Of a DNA stretch of 33,574 nt, positions 7,926 to 16,554 are shown piece after piece. The stretch is from contig DKYZ01000005.1 in the NCBI GenBank assembly GCA_002493515.1, positions 1 through 33,574 on the forward strand. The letters run 5' to 3'. The notes under the pieces were generated by a model. That model saw nothing but the letters and a program-made list of their open reading frames with translations. It was not told the origin of the DNA and searched no databases. This DNA is from Porphyromonadaceae bacterium UBA7087 (GTDB lineage: Bacteria > Bacteroidota > Bacteroidia > Bacteroidales > Muribaculaceae). The translations under genes were made by a program, and so were the position numbers. The stretch's first letter is position 1. Each line of letters opens with the position of its first letter.

Positions 7926-8816
7926 TCAGGACGGGTTTTGACTGAGTACATTTTTGACTGTCTCCAAGGGAAGACCGGTGAACTTTGCAATCATCTCATA
8001 AGCCAGCCCCTGGCTGGCCATATTGACTATAACCTCGGCTTTGCCTTTGGCTATACCTTTGGCTATACCTTTGGCCATACCCTTGGCCATTCCTTCCATC
8101 TCGGCATATTCGAGCTGTCCTTTCCTGTCGCGGGCCGCTTTCACCTGGGAGTCGTAGAGATCCCGCTCCTCTCTTGTCATGCTGGCGTATGCCGCAACCT
8201 CGTCAAGCTTCTTGAACAGTTTGTTTTCGTGTTTGAATGCGATTCTTTCCATAGTCGACATGTTTAAAATGTTATACAGCCATCTGTCAAAACCGGTGAC
8301 GCAATCCTCCTCCCTGACTTTTCTGAAGAGGGGCATCTGTATGAAAATATAACGCTCCTTGTCAGAAATCAGTTTGCGGCTGTGCCTGTCGTAGAGGGCG
8401 CCGTCGATGACAAGTTGGTCCGGGAAATCCCTCATTGTGAAATTCATCAGCGAGACGCAGATCACAGGCAGATAGTCATATCTCCAGTCGTCTCCGGGGC
8501 GTCCCTGGTCGACCACCCCCTTTGCCCCGTAGTACTTCGCGCGTTCCCGGAAATAGGGCTGCGGGTAGTTCTGCATCTCCACTATAAACCTCTTTCCGTC
8601 GGACGTCTCGCAATGGATGTCATAGATCACGCCCCTGGCGTCCCTGTCGATTCTGGATTTCTCCTTGTCGCGGTATTCCAGCTTGACAATCGGCCTGAAA
8701 CCAGGGTCGGATGCGAGAATCTGGTTCAACAGGTCGATAAGCAGCGGCTTCGACTCCTCCCGTCCGAAGATGTATTTGAAACCGTAATCTATGAGTGGAT
8801 CTATATAGCGTCCCAT
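7926..8816 (-). CDS. PD-(D/E)XK nuclease-fold transposase-like protein (Rpn/PF12784 type)
   Basis: This 296-residue protein belongs by pattern to the PD-(D/E)XK 'transposase' or Rpn-like family common in Bacteroidales. The N-terminus carries D-P-L-I-D-Y-G-F-K-Y-I-F-G, and the catalytic pattern is visible as Asp66 (I-Y-D-I-H) and Glu80-x-Gln82 (I-V-E-M-Q). Family members are DNA endonucleases or remnants linked to recombination; most are not bounded by terminal inverted repeats, and none are seen here. The C-terminal part has a short G-M/I-A-K repeat encoded by 12-bp DNA units. It is a single gene with its own promoter, convergent with the sus operon. Its biological role is not known. Confidence 0.88.
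   Translation of the reverse strand: MGRYIDPLIDYGFKYIFGREESKPLLIDLLNQILASDPGFRPIVKLEYRDKEKSRIDRDARGVIYDIHCETSDGKRFIVEMQNYPQPYFRERAKYYGAKGVVDQGRPGDDWRYDYLPVICVSLMNFTMRDFPDQLVIDGALYDRHSRKLISDKERYIFIQMPLFRKVREEDCVTGFDRWLYNILNMSTMERIAFKHENKLFKKLDEVAAYASMTREERDLYDSQVKAARDRKGQLEYAEMEGMAKGMAKGIAKGIAKGKAEVIVNMASQGLAYEMIAKFTGLPLETVKNVLSQNPS
8037..8096. repeat. Five 12-bp tandem units inside the PD-(D/E)XK gene
   Basis: The units start at 8037, 8049, 8061, 8073 and 8085. The second and third are identical (GGCTATACCTTT on the plus strand) and the others differ by a few bases. Each encodes four residues (K-G-I-A or K-G-M-A), so gain or loss of a unit keeps the reading frame. Confidence 0.9.
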
Positions 8817-8836
8817 GACCGTAAGTTAATATATGG

Positions 8837-8868
8837 CAAATTTAGAACATTTATTTGATAAAAACAAA
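8837..8868 (-). promoter_or_regulatory. Promoter of the PD-(D/E)XK gene
   Basis: Read on the minus strand, TTTG (8868-8865), a 20-base spacer and TAAATTTG (8844-8837) match the Bacteroidetes consensus. The start codon is 21 bases downstream of the -7 box. Confidence 0.7.
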
Positions 8869-8889
8869 TGCCAACTCGCGGATTTTGGC

Positions 8890-8897
8890 TATATTTG
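8890..8897 (+). promoter_or_regulatory. Probable -7 box for the glycosyltransferase operon
   Basis: TATATTTG matches TAnnTTTG and lies 25 bases before the ATG at 8923. No good TTTG occurs 19-21 bases upstream, so this rests on the -7 box and its position alone. Confidence 0.5.
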
Positions 8898-8922
8898 CGG
8901 ATGAATCAAATACGGGAGCATT

Positions 8923-10527
8923 ATGAAGAGGATTTTCGGCGGTTTCGCGGCTTATTTCTGGGTGCTGGTGGCATTGCTGCCGGTGATGATACTGCGTGAT
9001 TTCACCCCTGACAACGAATTGCGTTACCTCAGCATAGCCGACGAGGCCCTGCGTGAGGGTAACTGGCTGGCTTTCACCAATCATGGTATGCCATATGCCG
9101 ACAAGCCCCCTCTCTACATATGGATTGTGATGCTCGGCAAAACCATCTTCGGATATCACTGTATGTGGTTTCTTTCGCTCTTCTCCCTCATCCCGGCATT
9201 CGTCATAGCCGAGGTGATGGGGCGTTGGGCCGCTCCAGACCTCGGAAGGGAGTTCAACACCGAAGCCAAGCTCCTGCTCCTGAGCTGCGGACTCTTCACC
9301 GCCACTGCCGTTGTGCTTCGCATGGACATGCTCATGACGATGTGGATAGTGATAGCCCTGTGGACATTCTACAGTATGTACCATGAGCGGGAGCGACGTT
9401 TAGGCACCCCCATGATAAAGGCCCGATGGAGATGGCTCTTCCCGGTATGGGTGTTTCTTGGCGTCTTCACAAAAGGCCCGATGGGCATCCTTATTCCATT
9501 GGTCTCCATATTCGTCTTTCTCGGTCTGAAGCGCAGACTCGGATACATGGGCCTTGCATGGGGATGGCGCACCTGGCTCGTCCTTGCCGTTCTATGCGCA
9601 TTATGGTTCGGAGGCGTCTACCTCGAAGGTGGATACGAATATCTCGACAACCTGCTGGTGCATCAGACGGTTGACCGCGCCGTAAACGCCTTCCATCATC
9701 AGCGCCCCTTCTGGTATTACCTCGCGGCGATATGGTATTGTTTCCTGCCGTGGGTCTTCCTGATAATCGGCATGGTGGTCGTAGGCCTGGCACGCCGTCA
9801 GCACTGGCTGACCGACAGGCTGCGACTGTTTCTCGCCACCGGTCTCTCGACGATTGTGCTCCTCTCCTGCATTAGCTCGAAAATCCAGATATACATGCTT
9901 CCCGCATACCCCTTCTTCGTCTATTATGCCGCAGCGTATGCCTGGCATTACCGGGGGAGCCGCCTGGCGGCCCTCTCCATAACCCTTCCGGCGGTGGTGC
10001 TATGCGTGGCAGGTGTCTCGCTATGGTTCGTATCCGGAATGGAGGGTATGGAGATGCTGCGTCATCCTCTTGTGTATGTGGCCGGAGGAGCGCTTGCCGT
10101 ATGCTGCGCCATAGGCATACTCTTCATGTGGCGCGGCCGCGACATCGGTTATGGCGTGCGCTGGATATCCCTCGGACTGTTCCTGATGATATTCACAGCC
10201 GGTTTCGCCGTTCCCGATTATAATAAATATATAGGCTACGGCGAAATGTCGGGGCAGGCCGTTTCCCTCAGGGAGAAGACCGGCGCCAAGGGATATTACG
10301 TTTACAAGGTGAGGCGCCCCGAGAACATGGATGTCTATATCGGGGAAAGACCGCGTGAGTTGCCTGAGGATGCGGTGGCGCCTTATGACTCGTTGCCGCC
10401 GGGACGCTGGATTGTAATGACACCGGTGGGGGAAAAATCGAAATTCAAGTACAGATATATAAAGGAATGCGGCCCATATGCCGTTATAGCCACAGAGGGC
10501 GCGGAGAAGACGCCCGAAATGAGATAG
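8923..10527 (+). CDS. ArnT/PMT-like GT-C family membrane glycosyltransferase
   Basis: This 534-residue polytopic membrane protein is of the GT-C fold (glycosyltransferase family 39/83, ArnT-like). These enzymes take a sugar from a polyprenyl phosphate and attach it to lipid A, protein or another acceptor on the periplasmic side. The first periplasmic loop has the typical acidic motif (Asp30, Glu32, Arg34-Tyr35) and then a Y-A-D-K-P-P-L-Y-I-W segment at about 58-67, as in ArnT. About a dozen hydrophobic helices follow, then a soluble C-terminal part of about 85 residues. It leads a three-gene operon, with the GT2 gene 13 bp downstream. The acceptor and sugar are unknown. Confidence 0.85.
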   Translation: MKRIFGGFAAYFWVLVALLPVMILRDFTPDNELRYLSIADEALREGNWLAFTNHGMPYADKPPLYIWIVMLGKTIFGYHCMWFLSLFSLIPAFVIAEVMGRWAAPDLGREFNTEAKLLLLSCGLFTATAVVLRMDMLMTMWIVIALWTFYSMYHERERRLGTPMIKARWRWLFPVWVFLGVFTKGPMGILIPLVSIFVFLGLKRRLGYMGLAWGWRTWLVLAVLCALWFGGVYLEGGYEYLDNLLVHQTVDRAVNAFHHQRPFWYYLAAIWYCFLPWVFLIIGMVVVGLARRQHWLTDRLRLFLATGLSTIVLLSCISSKIQIYMLPAYPFFVYYAAAYAWHYRGSRLAALSITLPAVVLCVAGVSLWFVSGMEGMEMLRHPLVYVAGGALAVCCAIGILFMWRGRDIGYGVRWISLGLFLMIFTAGFAVPDYNKYIGYGEMSGQAVSLREKTGAKGYYVYKVRRPENMDVYIGERPRELPEDAVAPYDSLPPGRWIVMTPVGEKSKFKYRYIKECGPYAVIATEGAEKTPEMR

Positions 10528-10540
10528 TGATAAAGCAGTG

Positions 10541-11296
10541 ATGAACAAGACATCTGAATATGAGCTTACGATAATAGTGCCCGTCTACAACGAGGCGGAC
10601 AACATGGCTCAGATCGAGAAGCGCCTCGGGGCTTTCCTGCCCCACAGCCTCAAACGGGCGTGCGTGCTTATGGTTGACGACGGCTCCACCGACGACAGCC
10701 TGTCCCTGATGCGCGGCATATGCAGCCGCAACAGGGATTTCTACCATATATCCTTCAGCCGCAACAACGGCCTGAGCGCGGCCATGAAGGCCGGCATCGA
10801 CTTCGCGTGCTCGGAATGGGTGGGATATATCGACGCCGACCTCCAGACCGACCCGGAGGATTTCAACCTGCTTCTTGCCAAGGCCGGGGAATACGACATG
10901 GTCACCGGCATACGGGCAAACCGAAAGGATTCCGGCTTCAAGAAGCTTCAGTCGAAGATTGCCAACGGTTTCCGCCGTAAGATGACGGGCGACGTGATGA
11001 AGGACACAGGCTGTCCGCTGAAGGTAATCCGCACGTCGATGGCGCGCAAGGTGCCCATCTTCACCGGTATGCACCGTTTTCTCGGGGCGTTGCTGATGCT
11101 TCAGGACGCCAGGATAGAGCAGATTCCGGTGAGGCATTATCCTCGCGTGGCGGGAGTATCGAAGTTCAGCCTCTCCAACCGTCTTGTGGGGCCGTTCATG
11201 GACTGCTTCGCCTACCGCTGGATGCGCACGCGTTACATCGACTACAAAGTCTCCTCGGGCGACCTTAACGGTGGTAACGATAACGCCGGTAAATGA
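10541..11296 (+). CDS. GT2 polyprenyl-phosphate glycosyltransferase (DPM1/ArnC-like)
   Basis: The 251-residue cytoplasmic enzyme likely transfers a sugar from a nucleotide donor to undecaprenyl phosphate. GT-A features are clear: I-I-V-P-V-Y-N-E near the start, V-D-D-G-S-T-D at about 46-52, F-S-R-N-N-G, and the D-A-D-L-Q-x-D-P metal/acceptor motif at about 100. A T-G-x-R-x-x-R-x-D segment and a conserved Gly-Met/His-R-F-L region follow, as in DPM1-like proteins. The two C-terminal membrane helices of ArnC/GtrB are absent, so it may associate with its membrane neighbours. I chose ATG 10541 over the adjacent in-frame GTG 10538. It overlaps the next gene by 4 bp (ATGA). Confidence 0.88.
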   Translation: MNKTSEYELTIIVPVYNEADNMAQIEKRLGAFLPHSLKRACVLMVDDGSTDDSLSLMRGICSRNRDFYHISFSRNNGLSAAMKAGIDFACSEWVGYIDADLQTDPEDFNLLLAKAGEYDMVTGIRANRKDSGFKKLQSKIANGFRRKMTGDVMKDTGCPLKVIRTSMARKVPIFTGMHRFLGALLMLQDARIEQIPVRHYPRVAGVSKFSLSNRLVGPFMDCFAYRWMRTRYIDYKVSSGDLNGGNDNAGK

Positions 11297-11922
11297 ATTT
11301 CCTGATATATGCGATAGGTTTTCTGGCGCAGGGCTTCTTCTCGGCGCGCATACTGGTGCAGTGGCTCATGTCGGAGAGGGCACACAGGGTGCTGTCGCCG
11401 ACACTGTTCTGGGTATTGAGCATCATAGGCTCCTATCTGCTGTGTGTCTACGGATTTCTGCGCCATGACTTCGCGATTGTCCTGGGGCAGTTCATCTCCT
11501 ATTACGTCTATCTTTGGAATCTCAAGGCCAAGGGGGTATGGTGCCCTCTCCACGGCGTATGGAAGGTTGTGCTGCTGCTGACCCCCGTCGTGGTGATGCT
11601 CTATGTGGCGGGCGATGCCGGACGTTTCGCAGCGGATTTTTTCCATAACGACAAGGTGCCGATGTGGCTGCTTGTCTATGGGTCGGCCGGACAGGTGATA
11701 TTCACTTTGCGGTTTCTCTACCAGTATTACGTGTCGCGCCGGACAGGGCACTCCGAGCTTCCGGCCGGGTTTTGGCTGCTGAGTCTTTTCGGATCGCTTC
11801 TGATAGTGAGCTATGCCATTGTGCGGCTTGATCCCGTGCTGATAGTCGGACAGTCGTTCGGGCTGGTGGCTTACACCCGCAACCTGATGATAGGCTGGAA
11901 GACGCGCCCAAGCAGGCGCTGA
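11293..11922 (+). CDS. Duplicated lipid A biosynthesis N-terminal domain (LAB_N) membrane protein
   Basis: The 209-residue membrane protein consists of two copies of the LAB_N domain (PF07578-type). The halves (about 8-76 and 115-185) share the pattern G-x-x-x-Q-x-x-F-x-x-R-x-L-x-Q, then S-x-R, F-W-x-L-S, G-S and a G-Q before an N-L end. LAB_N is found fused to or beside lipid A and glycosyltransferase genes; its biochemical role is not settled. The GT-C/GT2/LAB_N arrangement and the translational coupling to the GT2 gene suggest it acts on the same lipid-linked sugar, for example moving it across the membrane. That last step is inference. No terminator is obvious after it. Confidence 0.82.
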   Translation: MNFLIYAIGFLAQGFFSARILVQWLMSERAHRVLSPTLFWVLSIIGSYLLCVYGFLRHDFAIVLGQFISYYVYLWNLKAKGVWCPLHGVWKVVLLLTPVVVMLYVAGDAGRFAADFFHNDKVPMWLLVYGSAGQVIFTLRFLYQYYVSRRTGHSELPAGFWLLSLFGSLLIVSYAIVRLDPVLIVGQSFGLVAYTRNLMIGWKTRPSRR

Positions 11923-12017
11923 GGCTCAGGACGGCGAAACGATGGATAAGTTCTGTGACGGGTCAAGGAATGCGGCCAAGGGAAAGAGCATACAATATGT
12001 CGGAATAATGAAATTTT

Positions 12018-12048
12018 TTTGCAAAGTAATTAAAAATCACTATATTTA
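12018..12048 (+). promoter_or_regulatory. Promoter of the secreted-protein gene at 12148
   Basis: TTTG (12018-12021), 19 bases, then TATATTTA (12041-12048), one base off TAnnTTTG. The predicted leader is about 90 nt and contains the palindrome GTCAAAATGAC at 12084-12094, also present in the sus operon leader. Confidence 0.6.
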
Positions 12049-12083
12049 CAGTGACATTCATTCATACCGCTTGCTCTAAAACT

Positions 12084-12094
12084 GTCAAAATGAC
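12084..12094. promoter_or_regulatory. Palindromic 11-mer shared with the sus operon leader
   Basis: GTCA-AAA-TGAC is an inverted repeat that also occurs at 368-378, each time between the promoter and start codon, and each time followed within 20 bases by a CGG-rich G-run. It could be an RNA- or DNA-level control site; the copy number in the genome is unknown. Confidence 0.35.
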
Positions 12095-12147
12095 ATCAAT
12101 TCGGGGAGAGCCGGCATGATATAAGGCAACATTAAAACAATCTAAGC

Positions 12148-13785
12148 ATGACAAAAGCATTACTTTTGACTACAATGGCATCCCTTGCGCTTTCCGCCAT
12201 GGCGATGCCGCAGGAGTTCGCACCGCTCCACAACGTGTGCAGGGAAGTGACGCCGCCCGACGCGGACGATGAGATAATATACGAGGTGCCTGACGGCGAG
12301 CTCACCTATTTCAGCCGTAACTGCATGGAGTTCGCTTACGACTGGGAGGGTGTACACCGCAATGAGATCAAAGGGTCAGTGGTACGTCAGGTCAAGGCCG
12401 AAGACGGCACGCTCTATTTCTCCAACCCGCTGGCCGACTTCACGATGCACAGCTGGGTGAAAGGAAGCTACGAGGCCGACGGCTCTATCGTGATCGAGGG
12501 TCCCCAGTTCGTCTATGAGGAATATGACGACTGGAACGAGATATGGGTCAACTTCTACATCCTTCCCATGAAGCAGGTGGTGGATGAATCGGGGATTGCT
12601 ACATACGTGGCAACCGACGACATGAAGTATGTGCTTAAGAAGACCGACAACGGCTACGAGGCGGCAGACCCCGAGATGCTTCTCGGCCTCGCATCCTACG
12701 GAGAACTTGCCGATGCCCAGGGAAAACCCACGGGAGAGACGGGCTACTCATGGAGAGGCTTCGGCGAATACAACATTCAGCTCACCACACGCGAGGCAAG
12801 CAACGGTGTCACCCCTCCCGCCGGAGCGGCCATAGACAAATGGATCTATCAGGATCCCATTGAGACCACGCTTATCGATGTGGCCTTCGACGGCGACGAC
12901 ATATATCTTCTCGGGATAGACCGCGGAACCGAGGGCGACTGGGTGAACGGCTGGGTCAAAGGCCATGTATCCGACGGAAAAGTGACCATACCTTCCGGTA
13001 CCTACATCGGCATCAACGAATCCATCGCATATTACTCCTATCTCTGGGGCGCGAAAATCGAGTATGAATATGACGACGAGGGCAACGAGAACGCCATCGG
13101 CACACCTCTGGAGGAAGTGGTGTTTGACTACAATGCCGAGGACCGGAAGCTCACTCTCCGCGACGGATATGCTACCTGCTCGATGCCCGAGGACTTCTAT
13201 GTGCTGACGTTTTATGAGGACGTGAGCATCTACAGCCAGAACCGCAATGTCGACACACCGCCAGCCAAGCCATTCGATCTCGAGGTGGAGCCCTGGAATG
13301 ACTATTTCGGAGCAGGTATAATGAGATTCAGGATTGCCACCGTCGACACGGACGGGTGTCTGCTTGATACTGACCGGCTTTATTACCGTTTCTATATCAA
13401 CGGCGAGCTCTTCACCTTCACTCCTTCCGAGTATCCTTATCTCGAACTGACTGAAGACACAGTGAATCTACCTTATGACCTCTATGACAACTGGGACATC
13501 TACAGCTACTACAACTATCGTGCCGTCTACTTCCACTTCGAGCTTCCAGCAGAGGGATGCGAAGTGCAGTCGATGTATATCAACGAGGAGGGCAAGGAGC
13601 TCTTCAGCGAGATCACGAGCTCGGGCGTTGAAACGACCGTAATACAGCCGGAGGAAACCTCGCGAGCCTATTACAACCTGCAGGGCCAGAGGGTAGACGA
13701 GACCTACAGCGGCCCGGTGGTATGCCGCATCGTCTATAGCGACGGTTCCGTAAAGACCGTCAAGAGAATGCGCGCCGGCAGCTAA
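12148..13785 (+). CDS. Secreted protein of unknown function with type IX-like C-terminal tail
   Basis: The 545-residue protein is not assigned to a known family. It begins with a signal peptide (MTKALLLTT.. ending near A-M-A). The mature part is rich in Asp, Glu, Tyr and Trp with alternating strands, which suggests an all-beta extracellular protein. The last 40 residues follow the short sorting-tail pattern seen in Bacteroidales type IX cargo: S-R-A-Y-Y-N-L-Q-G-Q-R-V, then a G-P-V-V-C-R-I-V-Y strand and D-G-S-V-K-x-V-K-R. It is transcribed alone from its own promoter, with a terminator behind it. Surface display or release is inferred from the tail only. Confidence 0.75.
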   Translation: MTKALLLTTMASLALSAMAMPQEFAPLHNVCREVTPPDADDEIIYEVPDGELTYFSRNCMEFAYDWEGVHRNEIKGSVVRQVKAEDGTLYFSNPLADFTMHSWVKGSYEADGSIVIEGPQFVYEEYDDWNEIWVNFYILPMKQVVDESGIATYVATDDMKYVLKKTDNGYEAADPEMLLGLASYGELADAQGKPTGETGYSWRGFGEYNIQLTTREASNGVTPPAGAAIDKWIYQDPIETTLIDVAFDGDDIYLLGIDRGTEGDWVNGWVKGHVSDGKVTIPSGTYIGINESIAYYSYLWGAKIEYEYDDEGNENAIGTPLEEVVFDYNAEDRKLTLRDGYATCSMPEDFYVLTFYEDVSIYSQNRNVDTPPAKPFDLEVEPWNDYFGAGIMRFRIATVDTDGCLLDTDRLYYRFYINGELFTFTPSEYPYLELTEDTVNLPYDLYDNWDIYSYYNYRAVYFHFELPAEGCEVQSMYINEEGKELFSEITSSGVETTVIQPEETSRAYYNLQGQRVDETYSGPVVCRIVYSDGSVKTVKRMRAGS

Positions 13786-13805
13786 GACCTGCATGGCAAT
13801 CAACG

Positions 13806-13856
13806 ATGAGGCTGTGTCGTAATTATGGTTTTACGGCGCAGCCTCATTTAATGTTT
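13806..13856 (+). terminator. Terminator after the 12148 gene
   Basis: A 17-bp stem (13806-13822 with 13831-13847, two G-U wobbles) with an 8-base loop is followed by TTTAATGTTT. The long stem and U-rich tail fit an intrinsic terminator. It lies between convergent genes and may also act on thrA. Confidence 0.75.
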
Positions 13857-13955
13857 GGATTTTTGTCTGCCGCCATATGGATATTACACTTGATGTACGT
13901 ATGGGGCAGTTTTTTATGTCGCTGAATATGGGAATGGTATAGTTTTCCGGAAGTT

Positions 13956-16388
13956 TCAATTTCCTACAGAGGAGATTATGTTGGCGAAGACTCCGGCTGC
14001 CGTGACGGCTGCTCCTGCTCCGTAGCCCTGGATGAGCATGGGATACTCATGGTAACGCTCTGTGGTCAGGAGCACGATGTTGTTGCTTCCCTCCAGATTA
14101 TAGAACGGATGCCGGCGGTCAACGGTCTCAAGCCCGACGCTCATGCGGCCGTCTTCCATGCGCGCCACGAAGCGCCAGCGTCTCTCCTCGGCCTCAAGCT
14201 CGCGGCGCATGAGCTCGAACTCGGCGTCCAGCTCGGGCAGACGGCTCCAGAACTCCTCAAGGGAACCTTCAAACAGTTCGGCCGGTATGAACAGATGCTT
14301 CTCCACATCCTCCTGCTCTCCGCGATAGCCGGCCTCGCGGGTGAGAATCACCAGCTTGCGCACTACGTCCTGGCCGCTGAGGTCGATGCGGGGATCCGGC
14401 TCGCTGAAACCCAGGTCGCGCGCTTCCCTTACAGCTTTCGAGAAGGGTGTTGACTCGGAAAGGGCGTTGAAAATGAAATTCAACGTACCGCTGAGCACGG
14501 CCTCGATCTTCAGGATGCGGTCGCCGGAGGAAAGCAGGTCGTTGATGGTGCCTATGATGGGAAGCCCCGCGCCTACATTCGTCTCGAACAGGAATTTCAC
14601 GCCGCGTGTCAGGGCGGAGTCCTTAAGCCGGCGGTAGGTGTCATAGCTTGCCGAGGCCGCTATCTTGTTGGCGGCAACCACCGATATGTTGTGGTCGATG
14701 AATGTCTGGTAAAGCTCCGCCACCTCCCGGCTTGCCGTGCAGTCGACGAAGACACTGTTGAAGATATTCATCCCTACAACTCCCTCCCTGAGGAATCCCT
14801 GCTTCCGGTCGGGCTGGGAATCAAGAGCCTCGCGGTAATTGGCCAGATCGATTCCGTCGCGGTCGAAGAGCGCCTTGCGGCTCGACGCTATTCCCACTAC
14901 GTTCAGCTTTATCCTGTGGGTCTCCTTCAGCCGTTCCCTCTGGCTGCGTATCTGCTCGATGAGCTTGCCGCCTACGGTGCCCACGCCGCAGATGAACAGG
15001 TTGAGCTCCTTATACTCGCTCAGGAAGAAGGAGTCGTGGATCACGTTGAGGGCCTTGCGCAGATAATCCTTGTGAAGCACGAACGAGATGTTGGTCTCGC
15101 TCGCTCCCTGGGCCACGGAGATGATGCTGATGCCGCTTCGGCCGAGAGTGCCGAACAGTTTTCCGGCGATGCCCGGGATATGCTTCATGTTGTCGCCCAC
15201 GATAGCGACGGTGGCCAGCCCGCTCTCAGTGTGCATCGGGAATATGGCTCCCTCCTCGATCTCTTTGGCGAACTCCTCGTTTAGCACACGGGCAGCTTTC
15301 TCGGCATCCTGCTCGCGCATACCGATCGAGGTGGATGTCTCCGACGACGCCTGGCTCACCATGAAGACTGAGATGCCGTTGTCGGCCAGAGTGGTGAAAA
15401 TGCGGCGGTTGACGCCTATCACTCCCACCATCGACAGTCCGGAGACCGTCAGCAGGGCTGTGCCTCCTATGCTCGATATTCCCTTTATGGGCTTGCCGTC
15501 GTTCTCCACATTGTCGCGTATCACGGTTCCCGGTCCCTCCGGATTGAATGTGTTCTTCACATAGATGGGGATATGGCGGATGCAGACGGGATATATCGTG
15601 GGAGGATAGATCACCTTCGCCCCGAAATTGGAGAGCTCCATAGCCTCGCCGTAGCTGAGGGTGGAGATGGTGTAGGCTGTGGGAATCACGCGGGGGTCGG
15701 CGGTCATGAAGCCGTCTACGTCGGTCCATATCTCCAGAGCCTCGGCGTCGAGCAGCGCTGCGAGCACAGAGGCCGTATAGTCGCTTCCTCCACGCCCGAG
15801 ATTTGTGACCTCGCCCGTGTCGCGGCTTGAGCTGATGAATCCGGGCACGATGTGGATCATATGGCCGAGACGCTGGGGGGAGAATTCCTCGCGCACAAGG
15901 GTCCGGGTCAGCTCCGTGTCGAGAAACGTGCGTCCCTGTTTCACCTCCGTCTTCATGAACTCCCGGGAGTCGTGCAGCACTGCATTGTCGATGAGTCGCG
16001 CCACGATGCGGCTGCTCAGCCTCTCGCCGTAGCTCACAATCGTGGCTGTGGTCTTCTCGCTGAGGTCCCGGATAAGGTATACTCCCTGGTAGATTGAGGC
16101 GAGCTCGTCAAGCAGCCCGTCGATTTCATTCAGCAGTCCGTCGCGGTCACGCGTGATGACGCTGTAGATCATCTCGTGATGGCGGTTTACGATGGAGCGC
16201 ATCATGTCGCGGTATTCCGGTCTGCCCGCCGCGGCCGCCCTGGCCGTGTCGATAAGGGTGTCGGTGACGCCCCCGAGGGCGCTGACCACGAGTATGGCCG
16301 GAAGCTCGCGGCTTTCGGCGATTTTCTTAAGGTTGAGGATGCTTTTTGTATTGCCGACGGACGTGCCGCCGAATTTAAGGACTCTCAT
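13956..16388 (-). CDS. thrA: Bifunctional aspartokinase I / homoserine dehydrogenase I
   Basis: The 810-residue cytoplasmic enzyme catalyses the first and third steps from aspartate to threonine and methionine: phosphorylation of aspartate and NAD(P)H reduction of aspartate semialdehyde to homoserine. The kinase domain is shown by K-F-G-G-T-S-V (5-11), G-R-G-G-S-D-Y-T-A (198-206) and T-D-V-D-G (222-226). Two ACT regulatory domains follow (about 311-385 and 391-450), pointing to amino-acid feedback. The dehydrogenase starts with the nucleotide-binding G-V-G-T-V-G-G (468-474) and has the N-F-I-F-N substrate region further on. Length is normal. It stands alone here; thrB and thrC are not in the window. 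Confidence 0.96.
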   Translation of the reverse strand: MRVLKFGGTSVGNTKSILNLKKIAESRELPAILVVSALGGVTDTLIDTARAAAAGRPEYRDMMRSIVNRHHEMIYSVITRDRDGLLNEIDGLLDELASIYQGVYLIRDLSEKTTATIVSYGERLSSRIVARLIDNAVLHDSREFMKTEVKQGRTFLDTELTRTLVREEFSPQRLGHMIHIVPGFISSSRDTGEVTNLGRGGSDYTASVLAALLDAEALEIWTDVDGFMTADPRVIPTAYTISTLSYGEAMELSNFGAKVIYPPTIYPVCIRHIPIYVKNTFNPEGPGTVIRDNVENDGKPIKGISSIGGTALLTVSGLSMVGVIGVNRRIFTTLADNGISVFMVSQASSETSTSIGMREQDAEKAARVLNEEFAKEIEEGAIFPMHTESGLATVAIVGDNMKHIPGIAGKLFGTLGRSGISIISVAQGASETNISFVLHKDYLRKALNVIHDSFFLSEYKELNLFICGVGTVGGKLIEQIRSQRERLKETHRIKLNVVGIASSRKALFDRDGIDLANYREALDSQPDRKQGFLREGVVGMNIFNSVFVDCTASREVAELYQTFIDHNISVVAANKIAASASYDTYRRLKDSALTRGVKFLFETNVGAGLPIIGTINDLLSSGDRILKIEAVLSGTLNFIFNALSESTPFSKAVREARDLGFSEPDPRIDLSGQDVVRKLVILTREAGYRGEQEDVEKHLFIPAELFEGSLEEFWSRLPELDAEFELMRRELEAEERRWRFVARMEDGRMSVGLETVDRRHPFYNLEGSNNIVLLTTERYHEYPMLIQGYGAGAAVTAAGVFANIISSVGN

Positions 16389-16437
16389 CGTGATGTTGTT
16401 AGGTTTATAATGATGGCCAAAATTGAGAATTAAACTT

Positions 16438-16445
16438 CAAAATTA
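16438..16445 (-). promoter_or_regulatory. Possible -7 box for thrA
   Basis: On the minus strand this reads TAATTTTG, matching TAnnTTTG, 49 bases before the thrA start. No convincing -33 element is spaced correctly, so support is weak. Confidence 0.35.
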
Positions 16446-16491
16446 ATAAAAAATTAGAAATAAAGCGGACTATTTGAAGAAAATGGCATAT

Positions 16492-16521
16492 AAAAAGCGG
16501 GCAGACGTGATGTCTGCCCGC
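16492..16521 (-). terminator. Terminator of the choice-of-anchor J gene
   Basis: A perfect 10-bp stem (GTCTGCCCGC, 16512-16521, with GCGGGCAGAC, 16497-16506) and a 5-base loop. On the minus strand it is followed by five T residues (16496-16492). It separates the secreted-protein gene from thrA. Confidence 0.9.
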
Positions 16522-16554
16522 CGTAGTAAGGGTTTGCGTGAGGGGTGACTGCTG

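Noticed and set aside
7926..8816. Complete insertion sequence around the PD-(D/E)XK gene
   Set aside because: No terminal inverted repeats or target-site duplication could be seen on either side; the gene has its own promoter between ordinary genes.
14691..15284. 197-codon plus-strand frame inside thrA
   Set aside because: Antisense to conserved aspartokinase/homoserine dehydrogenase sequence, with no promoter or domain.
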